Assembly (NCBI GenBank): GCA_958299035.1 | Contig: CATQJL010000223.1 | Location: forward strand, 68,927,006-68,991,005 | Length of the DNA: 64,000 nucleotides | Direction of reading: 5' to 3' | From: Cylicocyclus nassatus | Taxonomy: Eukaryota > Nematoda > Chromadorea > Rhabditida > Strongylidae | The notes under the pieces: generated by a model | What the model was told of the DNA's origin: nothing | The model's database searches: none | What the model saw: only the letters and a program-made list of their open reading frames with translations | Translations under genes and position numbers: made by a program | Shown here: one piece after another, positions 35,461-48,240 of the stretch | Layout of the letters: each line of letters begins with the position of its first letter | Numbering within the stretch: position 1 is the stretch's first letter

Positions 35461-36435
35461 TTACGCCGCTGATGTGTATATGTATGCTTTATGTATATGT
35501 ATGTGTCCATCTGTAGGTATTTGTGTGTGTGCATGTGTGTGCATTTTGTGTGCATTCATGTATAGTGTATTAAACTACTTCATTATTTTTGGTGATTTAT
35601 GTATGTGCAAAGTTTATAGTGTGCATTGTTTGTGTTTTGGTTGATGTCTGTATGTTATATGGTGTATAGAGAATAGTGTATGGTTTAGCGATGGGGGTTT
35701 ATTGTTTCAATGAATTTTTCTTGTATGTTGAATTATGAATGTGATATTATGGTAGCAGCTGTTTAAACATTTATTCAATTTCCACGTACTCTCTTCTTTA
35801 AACCTGGGCATGATCTATCGAATATTGTATAGTGATAAAGAATAAAGATAAATGTTGACAATAAAAATCCACCGCAAAACCTGTTGGCAGAACAACACTA
35901 AACAATATTTATCCAATTATTACTTCAAAAAAAAAAAGACTTTTTAAGCTATTTATAGTCTTTGCTGTTAGTACTTACACAATATTCTATGATAATGAAA
36001 CTGTTACGATGTATGCACCTGAATAAAGAACTCAAGACCATTTTGCAAATGAATTCTTTTTCGCTCGGATCTTTGCAAAGTTGTTTGATTTTCTCAATGT
36101 AAAAATTTCGTAAGTGCAGGTTCTGGCTGTTCTTAATCTTGATTTTCTTATGCATTACTGAGCTTTTAAGTTGGATGTGTAATGTGGAAATCTAATTACA
36201 CGGTACTTGAAAGTATCTGTGTCATTATATAATTATTGTAAATTTTATTTTATTAATTGTTTATCATATTACTGTTTACCATGTTAATTTCTAGATCTAG
36301 GTAGAAAGTTTTGCGAGAGATGTCATGTGTGGTTTTCAATGCAAGTTTTTACTGAGACGCTGAGTAGCAGTTGTTTTATTTGATGATCTTCTTAATTGTG
36401 CATAATTAGTATGTCGTCAATGTATCTATCTTATA
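35461..36435. other. No gene recognised
   Basis: AT-rich sequence with TGTATGTG-type simple words to about 35650, then unrecognised sequence. Confidence 0.4.
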
Positions 36436-37115
36436 CAGGGTGTCCCAAAAGTAAGTACACACTTTTCAATAGTTAATATCTCTCTTCCCACTAGGTCTTT
36501 TTCCGCCGTTCAAGTACCATTTTGTAGAGGAGGCTTCATCTTAGATTTGTAGTATGGAGCAAATCACCGGTCGCTTTTCGTTACTGTAGGATTATGGTAA
36601 GAACTTCCAGCATGTGGAACCATTGTGAAATATGCCATCCGACAAAATTTTCTCAAAAAATCTGAAAAATCGTGTACTAGGGTTTTCGCGCACGCCGATT
36701 CCGTTACACAACTTTTTGTGGGTGTTTTCAGCTTTTCTGACAGTGTAATTACAGTTCCGTCAAATGCTGGTAACTCGGTTATTACAATTTACATGGGATA
36801 ACTTAGGAAAGAAGCAGAAGCAAGAGTCAAGTAAAAGTTTCATCTTCGAAATCAGCGGCTTCCACTACCATAGTATAAGAGTTTTGGCTTGTTTGGTTTT
36901 GTTCCGAGGCAGAATATGGCTTGCAACGACCTAAAATCCTTGACGAAGTTCCTACAGTAATCCTACAGTAACGAAGAGTGATCGGTAATTCGCTCGATAC
37001 TGTAAATCTAATTGAAGCTTTCTCTACAGGATGGCACTTAAATGGCTGAAAAAGACACAATGGGAAGAGAGATATTAACGATCGAAAAGTGTGTACTTAC
37101 TTTTGGGACACCCTG
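36436..37115. mobile_element. Mariner-type palindromic element, CAGGGTGTCCC family, copy 1 (680 bp)
   Basis: The ends CAGGGTGTCCCAAAAGTAAG and CTTACTTTTGGGACACCCTG are perfect inverted repeats that continue inward for tens of bases (ACACACTTTTCAAT and mirror). TA flanks both ends (36434-36435, 37116-37117). No transposase frame is present. A sister copy lies at 39139-39812. Confidence 0.85.
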
Positions 37116-37122
37116 TATATAA

Positions 37123-37699
<577 letters not shown>

Positions 37700-38067
37700 T
37701 TAGGTCGTCCCATAATGTCGTAGAGTTTTTATTTTTGTTGTCATTTTCTGGTAATGGTTGTGGCAAAGTATCTAAATTATTCGAAAAAGCGGAATTTGCT
37801 CTGCAAATCCTGTTTTTAATTTTTGAAGCATTCTTAATAATCTTTGGTTTAAGACTTCTCAAAGCAAAGTTTTCCCAATGGCAGAAAATGGCGAATTCGA
37901 CGTTATAATATATAACGAAAGTCATTAGGTTTATTTCAAAATAAAGCGTAGGTCTTGTGAAGCAGAATTGGCTCCGTGGGATAGTACGGATACTTTGCCG
38001 TAATCCAACCGCTTGGCTAGAAAACGGCGACAAAAATAAAAAGTTACGAACTTATGGAATGACCTAA
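37700..38067. mobile_element. Mariner-type element, TTAGGTCGTCCC end (368 bp)
   Basis: TTAGGTCGTCCCATAATGTCG on the left pairs with a diverged right end, CTTATGGAATGACCTAA. TA precedes the left end (37698-37699). Inner arms pair partly (TTTTTATTTTTGTTG against CGACAAAAATAAAAAG). It lies exactly at the CTA of a Helitron 3' end. Confidence 0.65.
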
Positions 38068-39138
38068 CACTATAGAACAAATTTCTTAGAATAATGAAGT
38101 GATCTTTTGTATAAATATATCTATAGTAAAATCAGGTAAGATCTGCAAGTAAGAAACTGCAATTATTTCCTTGTGGTACCCCTGCTATTTGCCGAAATAC
38201 AAAATTAGCAAATTTACAGCAGCTTTTATAATGCAAATATTGAATCAAGTATTATACAAATCTAATATGATGTCAATTTCATCGTAGTAGCTGTAATTAC
38301 TACAATTTTTGCATCTTTGTAAAAGCATTCAAATCCATTATAAGCAATGTATTTTTTTACCAGCATTTTTAAAAGCAAATTTTTAGGTTTTTCTCAAATT
38401 TTTTTAATGACACCATTGTGGGCCAAGTTAAGCATGTCTGTGAAGTCTGCGTGAGCATGTCATATGTCCTATTGTCTTAAAACCTGGCATATGGTGGTAA
38501 CTAATCAAAAATTTTCTTCTGCTTTACAGGTTATTGTTGTTAGGCAATGAAGTTTCACCTATAACAACCTGGGCAGAAGAAAAGTGTTGAAATCTGCGAG
38601 AACAGTTTTACGTTTGGAATATTCAATTAAAAAGAATATAGCTAATGTTAGTATTATCAATGGACCAAAGACCTACACAGTTTTTACTTCTCACTGATAG
38701 CATTGACATATTTACTAAAATGCTGTATTATGTGTATGAGCATGTTGCTTAATTCTATAGCTGGCAATTTGGCACTACTGTTATAAGCATCTGTCATGAA
38801 TCTAAATTTTATGGTTATTTGTGTAGTTCAAGCAAACGGTAAATCATTGGTATCAAAGCGATCCAAAAGAAATGGACCTCCCGGAGAATAAATGCAGTTC
38901 TTTCAAATAAAAAAGTTTATTGGAGGTCCAAGTCTTGGCAGATGTTAGTACATAACAAAACCTTCTCATCGAGGTCCATAGTTGGGCACTGTCACGTGGC
39001 GTTATTTTTATAAGCGCTCAAAATTAAAGCTCATTACTTCAAGTAATTTTGCCAAAAATATCTGCGCAGCAATGGGTGCGAGGGTTGTCACCAAATTCAC
39101 GATAGCTCGGTGGTCCCAAAGCTTTAGAACAGAAAACA
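38068..39138. other. No gene recognised
   Basis: AT-rich sequence with no recognisable coding or repeat structure except weak local hairpins near 38880-38930. Confidence 0.4.
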
Positions 39139-39812
39139 CAGGGTGCCCCAAAAGTAAGTACACACTTTTCAATCGCTAATATCTCTCTTCCCATTGGGTC
39201 TTTATAGGCCATTCAAGAACCAATTTGTAGAGGAAACTTCAACTTAGATTTACAGTACGGAGCAAATCACCGACCACTCTTCATTGCTTAGGATTACCGT
39301 AGAAACTTCGACAAGGATTTTAGGCCATTGGAGGCCATATTTTGCCTTGGAACAAAACCAAACAAACCAAAAACTTTTATACTATGGTAATGAAAGACGC
39401 TGATTTCGAATATGAATTTTTCGCTTCACTGTGATGCTTCTTTCTAAATATCCCAGGTAAACCGTAATAACCGAATTCCCAGCATTCGTCAGAAATGTGA
39501 TTAATCGTCAAAAAAGCTGAAAACATTCGTAAAAAGTTGTGTAGTAGAATCAGCGTGCGCGAAAACACCAGTATACGATTTTTCAGACTTCTTGAAAAAA
39601 ATTTGTCAGATGGCATATTTTACAGTGAATCCACATGCTGGAAGATCTTACCGTAATCCTACAGTAATAAAGAGTGGCCGGTGATTCGCTCCGTACTGTA
39701 AATTTAAGGTGAAGTTTCCTCTACAGAACGGTTTTTGAACGGCGGAAAAAGACCCAATGGGAAGAGAGATATTGACGATTGAAAAGTGTGTACTTACTTT
39801 TAGGACACCCTG
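39139..39812. mobile_element. Mariner-type palindromic element, CAGGGTGTCCC family, copy 2 (674 bp)
   Basis: The ends CAGGGTGCCCCAAAAGTAAG and CTTACTTTTAGGACACCCTG match copy 1 at 36436-37115 along the whole element, including inner words such as ATATCTCTCTTCCCA. TA follows the right end; the left flank is CA. No coding capacity. Confidence 0.85.
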
Positions 39813-40219
39813 TATAACAACTTTTCTTATTTTCAGAAAATTGTACGCCAAAACATGAATTTTAGTTTGAAAATCTGCGCCAAACACCGCACTTTTTCGA
39901 ATGAAGTGCCTTTTTTGTATAAAATTATGGGCAATTCTTGAATATTCCAATAATCTTTAGAAAAAGCTTGGAAAGCTCTTTCGAATTTTAGGTGCAGCAG
40001 CACAAATTCGGATGGGGTTCAAAAAAGTCTGTCTGACTTCTTCAAAGCGCCGCTCGAAGGAATGTCGGTGAGTTGCTGCAAGGTGCTGTCAAGATAACCT
40101 GCGAAGGTCATTTCATACAAAAGCGTTCAAATTGTTGGTTGTTCATAGCTAATCAGAAAGAAGTCTTGAAGAATGTTTAAAAAAATTAAGGGCCCCATTA
40201 CTTTTGGATCACATTAATA

Positions 40220-41222
40220 TTAGGTGGGACCGAAAGTTTTGTCACTTTTTTCAATCCATCGGTAAACACACTCGAATGAAGATAAACAATGTTTCAAAAT
40301 GTATCCAATGCAGAATTTCTTCCTCTTTCCAGCTGCTAAACTACTATTATGTTTCGTTGCGAGAGTGACAAGATACTTGCTGGAAATTACAACCACTCGT
40401 TTTACCATGTCCAAATTTCGCTAATTTTCAAAATTTTTGTATGAGTCTTTCAGAGGAGCCCTAATAACCAGCAGATAGGGGAAACCTTTTGACAACAGAA
40501 GCAATTTTTTTACGGCCTGTCTTTCAGAATCTCTACGATTTATTTTTTGAAGTGATCAAATTCTGCATTCAGCCTATTTTAATCTCGTAGAACACAAAAT
40601 CTTAAACACTTCAGTCACCGTTCGATGCAGATTTTTCTCCTCTTTTTAACACTTGCCTTTTTGCCGAGACAGGCGAAAATTGTGGGGAAAATCGCGGTAT
40701 TTCCCAATTTCAGGACTGCACACTGACAGAACCTTTGCTTTAAAATCACATAATTTGAGGCGAAAATCGCTCATTTACTTTGTAGTGGTAGCGGTAGCAA
40801 TAATCATGTGTTGAAACCTCAGTTTTCTGTAGGTTTTGCAGTTTTGGTGCAATAACAGGTTATGCGATCTTTCCAAAACACAAGACTTTTAGAAAATTAT
40901 TTAGCAAAAATCTGAAAAGCAGCTGAAAAGAAGAAAAAAATTGTTAAGCTGGTAAAAAGTTTGCTTTATCTGGTGGTTATAAGGGCTCCTCTGAAAGTCC
41001 CATACAAAAATTTTGAAAATTAACGAAAGTTGGACCTGGTAAAAACGAGTGGTTGTAATTTCCAGCAAATATCTTGTCGCTCTCGCAACGAAACATGATA
41101 ATAGTTTAGCAGCTGTAAGAGGAAGAAATTCTGCATTGTATACATCTTGAAACGTTTGTTTATTATTCTAACATGTTTGCCGATGGATTGAAAAAAGTGA
41201 CAAAACTTTCAGTCCCACCTAA
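40220..41222. mobile_element. Mariner-type palindromic element, TTAGGTGGGACC end (1003 bp)
   Basis: TTAGGTGGGACCGAAAGTTTTG is mirrored by CAAAACTTTCAGTCCCACCTAA, with TA at both flanks (40218-40219, 41223-41224). The arms extend several hundred bases inward (for example AATCCATCGGTAAACA against TGCCGATGGATT). The end is related to the element at 56680-58345. No transposase is visible. Confidence 0.8.
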
Positions 41223-42182
41223 TATAATAGGACTTTTGGAAGATTTGAGTCCATAAAGTTTGCAAAAGTTTCATGTTTGTGCTTTTTTTTGGTCAGTAGT
41301 TACATCTCTTTAAATTCTATACACTCGGTTGACCTCGATATCTCTTGTTATGTTTTCTTCAGCTATCTTTGATTTCATGTGTTTTTGAATGGTTTCTAGC
41401 TAGTATTTTTTTTACATATGATACCATACTTGTTGTGGCTTTGTCAAAGAGTGAATTATAAAATATTATTGATATTTATAAAAAACCTGTCTATATAGTT
41501 CATGTTATTTAGTTTGAAGTGATACATTAAAAACTTGAGTTTGCTATTTGGATTTTTCTCAGTCCGATACCTAATCTTAGTAAATGTGTTGTTATCAAGT
41601 TTATATTTTTTTCGAATGACCGTTGCTGCATCTTCAAAAAAATTTTTAATCCAGTCTAATATTCTTTTTCTTTGTTCATAATGTTTATATCATATTTAGC
41701 ACCTTTTGATAATATCATTCTTACGCTGAAATTGTTAGTCATGTTCATATCTCTACTAACAATGTGGTTATGTGTATAAGGCGTCTGCGATGCACACGGA
41801 GAGCAACGCTGTTGCGTACACTGATGGCAGTTCACGACTGGAGGAAGCGCAGAGAAAAACAGGAGGCGAGAGTGCACGAGGAAAGAGGAATGATGCGCAA
41901 TACACACCTTGCGCACTCTCCGCGCCCTGCGCGGACGGCCTATAAGACTTTGTATCATATGTATTCGTCTTGATTACAAAGTAAGGTTTCCGATTATTAT
42001 TAATCAATTGTGATTTTGTCAAAATTTTCAACGTCTTGTTGTAGTTGAATGTTTGAATGCAATTGGATTATCGTATTGATATATAACTCTGAAAGGTTGC
42101 AACCAAACCTGTGAGTTTGTTCTTAGAATATCTTTAGTAGCTTTACTGATAAGGATTTTATTCATATTTACTTTATCTAGTA
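41223..42182. other. No gene recognised; small GC-rich island
   Basis: AT-rich except 41780-41950, a GC-rich patch with open frames on both strands and a CTATAAGAC word at its right edge. It might be a fragment of a mobile element, but no family is evident. Confidence 0.4.
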
Positions 42183-42522
42183 TTAGCTGGCTTACCCGGT
42201 TTCGCCCGGCAATGTCAAAAAACTGTAATAAAGGTTCCATCTCTATCCCTATAGCTTTTCCCTGTGCCCATTCTACACTTTATTTCCCGTTCCCTATGTT
42301 GTTTTCGAAATCAGCATGCCCACTTACCCCCCTGTGCCAACTCCCAACCCTTCAACTCAAATTTTGAAAAAATCGATAAAATCGATAAAACTAATAGGTA
42401 GTACCAAAAATTAATATTGAATTCGTAATCAGCACGCTCGATTACCCTCTGTGCCAACTCCCAGCCCTGTAGCTCAAATTTTGCAAAAAATTGATAAAAG
42501 TAATGGATAATTTTGGAAACAA

Positions 42523-44292
42523 TTAGGTTGTTACATAAGTCTTGTTATACAACTTCTTACGGCGATAAGTCATGCACCTCATATTCTTTACGGGACTGCA
42601 TGGTACCATTCGATAGAGCAAAGCAAGCTCTACAAGTTGGTTTGCAAAAGTTCGCACCAGCTCCGATCCATCGTATGTTTTCACCCGCAATGTGAGTCGC
42701 ACTGAAGACTCAAAAAACTAGGAAAAATTCATATTTTCGTTGAAAAAATCCTCCGCATTTCCAACTCATTCACGCAGATTGCAAACTGTATCAGACACTC
42801 ATATGTACCGCTCCTGTAATTTTTCCTCATCTAAAAATCAAGAAACTAAAAGTTTTCAGACTTTGCAAAAACAAAGCTATGTTGTTTCCATTCATGTAGC
42901 TGTATGCTACAAGCTCTTAGAACTATAACCGTAAATTTTCAGCTTTCCAGAAGCCCTAGTTTTTGAAAAATACCAAATTTAGCTCCTCTCGCTTGAGTAT
43001 TCAATGCTAAATTAAGTTATTTCCGAAAACTAGGGCTTTTTGAAAGCTGAAAATTTGCGGTTATACTTCTAAGGGCTTGTATAATATTAGGTTGTCAAGA
43101 AAATAATGTCGTTTTTTATTTGCTTGCTTTAACAAAGCAACCAGACTCAACCCAACAAAGGGTAATAGGTACTGCTCGATAGAGCAAAGCAAGCTCTACA
43201 AGATGGCCTTCATGATTTTTCGCCAAGCTCGATCCACGGAAAGTTCGAACTCAAAATCTGACGACTTTCGAAAGACAAAAAAATCGAAAAAATCAGATCT
43301 TCGTCCAAATAATTTCTACGGACCTCCACTCGCACACATCAGTACTTGTGATATGTGATGCCGATATGTGCGGTTGCTGTATTTTTTCCTTGACTAGAAA
43401 CTTGGAAAACGAAGGTTTTCGTGTTCTTCTAAAAGCAATGCTGAGCCGTTCTTGCATGTGTGATTCTATACTCGAAATGGGCTGAAAATCTACAGTTATA
43501 CTTATCTAGACTGTAGTATAGAATCACACATGCAAGAACGGCTCAGCATTGCTTTTAGAAAAACACGAAAATCTTCGTTTTCTCAGTTTCTAGTCAAGAA
43601 AAATATACAGCAACTGCACATATCGGTATCACATATCGGAAGTACTGACGTGTGCGAGTGGGAGGTCCGTAGAAATTATTTGGACGAAGATCCAATTTTT
43701 TTCGATTTTTTGGTCATTTGGATACTTTCAGACTTTGATTTCGAACATTCCGTGGATCGAGCTTGGCGCAAGATCATGAACGTCATCTTGTAGAGCTTGC
43801 TTTGCTCTATCGAACAATACCCATTACCCTTTGTTGGGTTGAGTCTGGTTGCTTTGTTAAAGCAAGCAAATAAAAAAACGACATTATTTTCTTGACAACC
43901 TAATAGTATACAGTTACATGAATGGAAACAGCATAGCTTCGTTTCTGTAAAAACTAAAGAAATTTCCTTTTTTCGATTTCTAGATGAGAAAAAAATAAGC
44001 AACTTTACATATGAGTGTTCGATATAGTGGGCAATTTTTATGAGCAAATTGGAGATTCGTAGAATTTTTCTAAACAAAGATGTGAATTTTTCGCAATTTT
44101 CGAGCCTTCACTGCTAATCACATTTCTGATGCAAAGTTACAGTGGGTCAAAGTTGGTGCGAACTTTTGCACAATATCTTGTAGAGCTTGCTTTGCTCTAG
44201 CGAATGATATCCTAGAGTCCTGTAAAGAATATGAGGTGCATGACTTATCGCCGTTAGAAGTCAAGTGTAACAAGACTTATGTAACAACCTAA
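42523..44292. mobile_element. Outer mariner-type palindrome inside Helitron A
   Basis: TTAGGTTGTTACATAAGTC is mirrored by GACTTATGTAACAACCTAA. Arms run inward through GATAAGTCATGCACCTCATA and its mirror. It inserted at the TA of GAAAACTAATATT, a word intact in other Helitron copies (for example near 22180). The right TA is kept (44293-44294); the left flank reads AA. A second mariner-type palindrome is nested at 43087-43903. Confidence 0.8.
43087..43903. mobile_element. Inner mariner-type palindrome, near-perfect arms (817 bp)
   Basis: TTAGGTTGTCAAGAAAATAATG is mirrored by CATTATTTTCTTGACAACCTAA, flanked by TA on both sides (43085-43086, 43904-43905). The arms of about 390 bp match with few differences, around a roughly 40-base loop near 43478-43515. 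Both the inner and outer elements contain the words GATAGAGCAAAGCAAGCTCTACAAG, so they belong to related families. Confidence 0.85.
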
Positions 44293-44477
44293 TAATATTT
44301 TATTTTGCTTCGCCATGCTCACTCCCCCCCCCTGTGCCAACCCCCTGCCCTGTAGCTCAAACTTCGCAAAAAATCAATAAAATCGATAAAAGTAATCGAT
44401 AATTCTGAAAACTATATTCTATTTGGAACGGAATCGCCATGCTTACTTACCCCCCTGTGCCAACTCCCAGCCCCGTA

Positions 44478-44739
44478 CTCAGACAATCGCCGGGGGCAGG
44501 CGGGCACCGGAAAAATAGTTGGCTGATTTCTCGCACCCCGCCCTCAGATTTTTTGAAAAGCAATCAGGTCTTATCGGAACGCCGCTTGCTGAGTTCTCGA
44601 TTCCTCAGAGATTCAGCAATATATCTGCAAAAGAAAAAACTCGCTGAACATTATCTTAGAACTTGCGAGCGGAATGCGAAATTTCAGCAACGCGTATTTT
44701 CCAGCGCTCGCCTGCCCCCCCCCCCGTCGATTGTCTGAG
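44478..44739. mobile_element. Short MITE with CTCAGACAATCG ends (262 bp)
   Basis: CTCAGACAATCG followed by a G-rich word is mirrored by a C run and CGATTGTCTGAG. It interrupts the Helitron A unit between CCAGCCCCGTA and the ATCGAT-rich part. No coding sequence. Confidence 0.7.
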
Positions 44740-44924
44740 CAGCTGAACAAAAAATCGATAAAAATCGATAAAATCGATATTGATTGATAAAAAAATAGCC
44801 TACGACACCCGCCCCGCCCCGAAGCGTATGTGTGCCAAGTTTGGTCCGGATCGGTTCGGAAATGGAATTTTCCATTGGGAACATACGTACACAGACAGAC
44901 ATACACACAGCTTTATATATAAGA

Positions 44925-45215
44925 CTAACTGGCAAACCCGCCTCCGCCCGGCCCTGACAATAGTATATTCGTAATCAGCATGCTCACTTACCCCCTGTGT
45001 CAAACTCCCAGCCCCGTAGCTCGACCTTTTTGAAAAATCAATAAAATCGATATCGATCGATGACGAAAAGTAGCCTATGACACCCGCCCAGCCCCGAAAT
45101 GTATGTGTGCCAAGTTTGGTCCGGATCGGTTCAGAAATGGAATTTTCTATTCGGAACATACGTACACACATACATACAGACAGACATGCAAACAGACATT
45201 CAGCTTTATATATGA
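44925..45215 (-). mobile_element. Helitron B, short (291 bp), head-to-tail with Helitron A
   Basis: On the minus strand it begins TCATATATAAAGCTGAATG (5' TC at 45215-45214, preceded by A) and ends GGGTTTGCCAGTTAG at 44925, followed directly by the T of Helitron A's 5' TC. The subterminal word CCAAACTTGGCACACATAC is present. No space separates the two elements. Confidence 0.75.
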
Positions 45216-46679
45216 TTGGATGTAAATAATTTGCTTTGACATTATGGAACTTTGATATATTTTACGTTACCAGGTATTCTGAAATGGAATTTACATAAAA
45301 TGCATAAAGGATATCTTTTTCTTGATAATGGGTGAAAGATTATAAGATCCATAGAACATGTAAATCAATCTTTTGATTGTAGTTAATGTTAAAGAGTGAA
45401 TATATACATATTTCTAAGGTTGTTCTGATTTGTTAAATTTTTCAATTATTTTTGTTAGATTTGTTTTTCTCACTTGATTTTTTCTCGGTTATTAGCATTA
45501 TCTTTTCCTTTGTTATTTTTTACAGCGTTTTCTTTTATTATGTCTAAATTTCTAAATTACAATAAGGTTGATTAGGTTTATGGTGTAGTGATTCGGTAGA
45601 TCTGAAATGTCACCATATCCTTTTATGTTATCGCTCAATTCAGACGGATGTCATTGACAATTTTATCTAAAATAGTTCCTTTTCAGGTGAATTAGTTTTA
45701 TCATTGTTAAACAGCTGTCTAAAATGATAGACCGAACCAGACTCCTATTGCATGTGTCTGAAAAGTGTTCGTAGAGAGAACAATTTCCACCACTTTTATT
45801 GATGTGATATATGTGTTCTTTGATTCTCTATTTGATTTTTCCTGTCCATGAAGAGAACTATTTCCATCACTTTTGTTGATGTGATATATGTGTTCTTTGA
45901 TTCTCTATTTGATTTTTCTAGTGTCATCTCAATATACTGCTTTAGACACTCTAGGCAAATCATGCAATAAATAACATTTTCAGTTTAACATGTTGTGCTG
46001 TTACTCAAATAGGTATTAATCTTCGGAAGAGTCGTGTTTTGATTGTATCGAATGCTCACTGGCTACGATTTTACAGTAAATGCAATTTGTGCATTTTTGA
46101 AAGTTTGCTGTGTTTGTTGTCATCCCAAAATCCTTCATATAGAATTTTTCAGTTTGTGTATCCCTGCATTTAGCGAATCTTGTGTTTAGGAAATAATTAT
46201 TTCCGACAAAATTAATTGAAACCCTTTCGGTGACCTTTAATATATGGAAGTTTCATTCCATAGGCAGAGGAACGGTGAATTAGGTAACTAAGAACTCTGC
46301 CGAACCCTAGATTCTATGGCTGTAAAGTTTGTGTTTAGGGATAGAACTCATACTTTTGGAGACGTGAGAGCTACCGTTCCATTGTCGGCTTTTCACTTGT
46401 TGACCCCCCCCCCATCAAAAAAGTCTTTGTTTTCTGAATGAGGGCAGGCCGTCTTATTTAGAAATTTGTTGTTAAATATGTAAAGGATAAAGATATAGTG
46501 AAAATTTAAAAAAAAGAAACAATGGTGTGGCTGGTGTAAGGGGATAGTGGAATGAAGGCTACCGTTATACTGAATATTAGGCAGGGATAAGGCTTTTGTT
46601 ATTTTTGAAAATCAGTATTAAAAACTAATATTCTGTATGATATGTATTTTATGGTGTAGACTGTATAGCTTATAGTATT
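45216..46679. other. No gene recognised; 77-bp tandem repeat
   Basis: Positions 45775-45919 hold two copies of a 77-bp unit (AGAGAACAATTTCCACCAC and a close match at 45852). A C run lies at about 46404-46412. Otherwise nothing is recognisable. Confidence 0.6.
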
Positions 46680-47060
46680 TTGCATGCTGTGTTAACGTAT
46701 GGCACATGTTGTCATATAGTAGAAGGTTTGCTATATGAACTCTGGTGGTGGTGTATGGTGTATGGTGCATGGTATACAGTGTATTGTGTATGGTATATAG
46801 TGCATGATGTATGGTGTATAATGTATAGTGTGTGGTACGGTGTATGGGGTATGGTGCATGGATATGATGTATGGTGTATGGTGTAGAGTGTATGGAGCAT
46901 AGTGTGCGGTGTATGGTATATTGTGTATGTTTGTAAGGTGTATGTTTTGTATACGCTATCTTGTCTATCAGGCATGATTTTGGTGTATGGAGTATGTAGT
47001 GTGGTGTACTATGTATGTTGAACCGCGTTGTGTGTATGGTCTAAAATGTATATTTGATGT
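46680..47060. repeat. TATGGTG-type minisatellite
   Basis: Degenerate tandem units of GTATGGTGTA type over about 380 bp. The overlapping Trp/Tyr- or His/Thr-rich open frames are repeat artefacts. Confidence 0.9.
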
Positions 47061-47489
47061 TGAACGGACGGTGTATAAATGGCATACGTTTTGTTTTGCG
47101 TTTCTATGCTGTATGTATTTAATATACTTTCGATTTTGATGTGAGGGAGTGAAGGAGTGAACAGTTGTTGGGAAGTAAGGTTATGTATGTTTATGTATGA
47201 TTATGCCAATAGAATTGTAATTGTGTGTTCCAGAAATTTTGATTTAATAAAATTTCTTTATATCATATGTATTCTAGTTAGGAATAGTAGGAAGGAAATG
47301 TTCTCGTACAAACGCTGCGTACATTTTGAATTGAGTATCAGATCTAAGGCTTGGATGCAGTTTTTGGGCCCTTTGTTTCGTCTAGTGCAAGATTCAGAGG
47401 ATATTCAAATTTATAAGAGAATTTGGGTGTCGGCATTTTTTCTTTTTGGTTCTCAAGTATAATTTTGATATCATTCTAATGTCGATTTT

Positions 47490-48240
47490 CCGTACTAGAA
47501 TTTAGCTTCAAGAATTTAGCTTTATCGAGATAATCCTTGCGAGAATTTAACACTTTGATTTGTTTTTGCTAGAAATTAGCGTTTTAGAATTTCTTTTGTT
47601 CTTCAATACTAAGACCCTCTTGAGTTATTCCGAATCAGAAGTCAACTTTTTGGAAATTTTCAGAAACTTTTGAACCTGTTTTAAGCTAGAGATTCCCACT
47701 TATGATTTGAGTTATTTACGCGCTAGAAATTAGTCTTTAAATCTCTCGAGTTTATTTAATGTAAGAATTTCTTAAACTTTTCTGTGCTAGAAGTCTGCTT
47801 TCAGATTCTTGAGCTATCCTTCCGGAAACGGTGGTTTCTAAAATCTAGAGTTCTCTCCGTGTCAAAATCGAAGTATGCAATTTTTTGAATTAATTTTGTG
47901 TAAGAATTTAGCGCATAACATCTTTTGGGCGCTTTCGTGCCAGAATTTCGTGCTAGAAATCAGCTTTTCAATTTTGAGCTCTTCTAGATGTAATCTTAAT
48001 ATATTCAAGGCTAATTTCGTGCCGGAAAACAATGTTTTTTTTTATTTATCGAGCTGGTTTTTTACTAGAAGTAGGTGTATTGAACCGTATGAGCAAATTT
48101 GTGCTAGAAATCAGATTTGAGCATCTCTTGTGCTTTTTTGTGTTAGAAACCAGTTTTAAAAATATATGTAAATGTTTTCTGTCTCGTAAACAAAATTTGA
48201 AGTCTTTTAGCTAACTTAATGCTAGAAATCACAGGTGCGA
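47490..48240. repeat. Degenerate GCTAGAAATCAGC-word array
   Basis: The word GTGCTAGAAATCAGC or near versions (TTTGCTAGAAATTAGC, CGCTAGAAATTAG, GTGCTAGAAGTC, GTGCTAGAAATCAGA, GTGTTAGAAACCAG, ATGCTAGAAATCA) recurs about every 60-160 bp, often followed by TTTGAGC. It looks like a worn tandem repeat, and fainter versions occur at 49780-49950. Confidence 0.6.

Larger units (their letters stand above)
42183..44924 (-). mobile_element. Helitron A, minus orientation, loaded with insertions
   Basis: Read on the minus strand, it begins TCTTATATATAAAGCTG (44924 downward) and ends GGGTAAGCCAGCTAA (42183), matching the Helitron ends at 21333-22395 (3' CTRR as CTAA). T follows the 3' end, as expected. Inside are a mariner-type palindrome (42523-44292) and a smaller MITE (44478-44739). 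Without these it is about 700 bp. There is no Rep/helicase. Its 5' end directly abuts Helitron B. Confidence 0.8.

Noticed and set aside
46680..46975. Open frames rich in Tyr/Trp or His/Thr
   Set aside because: Products of the TATGGTG minisatellite.
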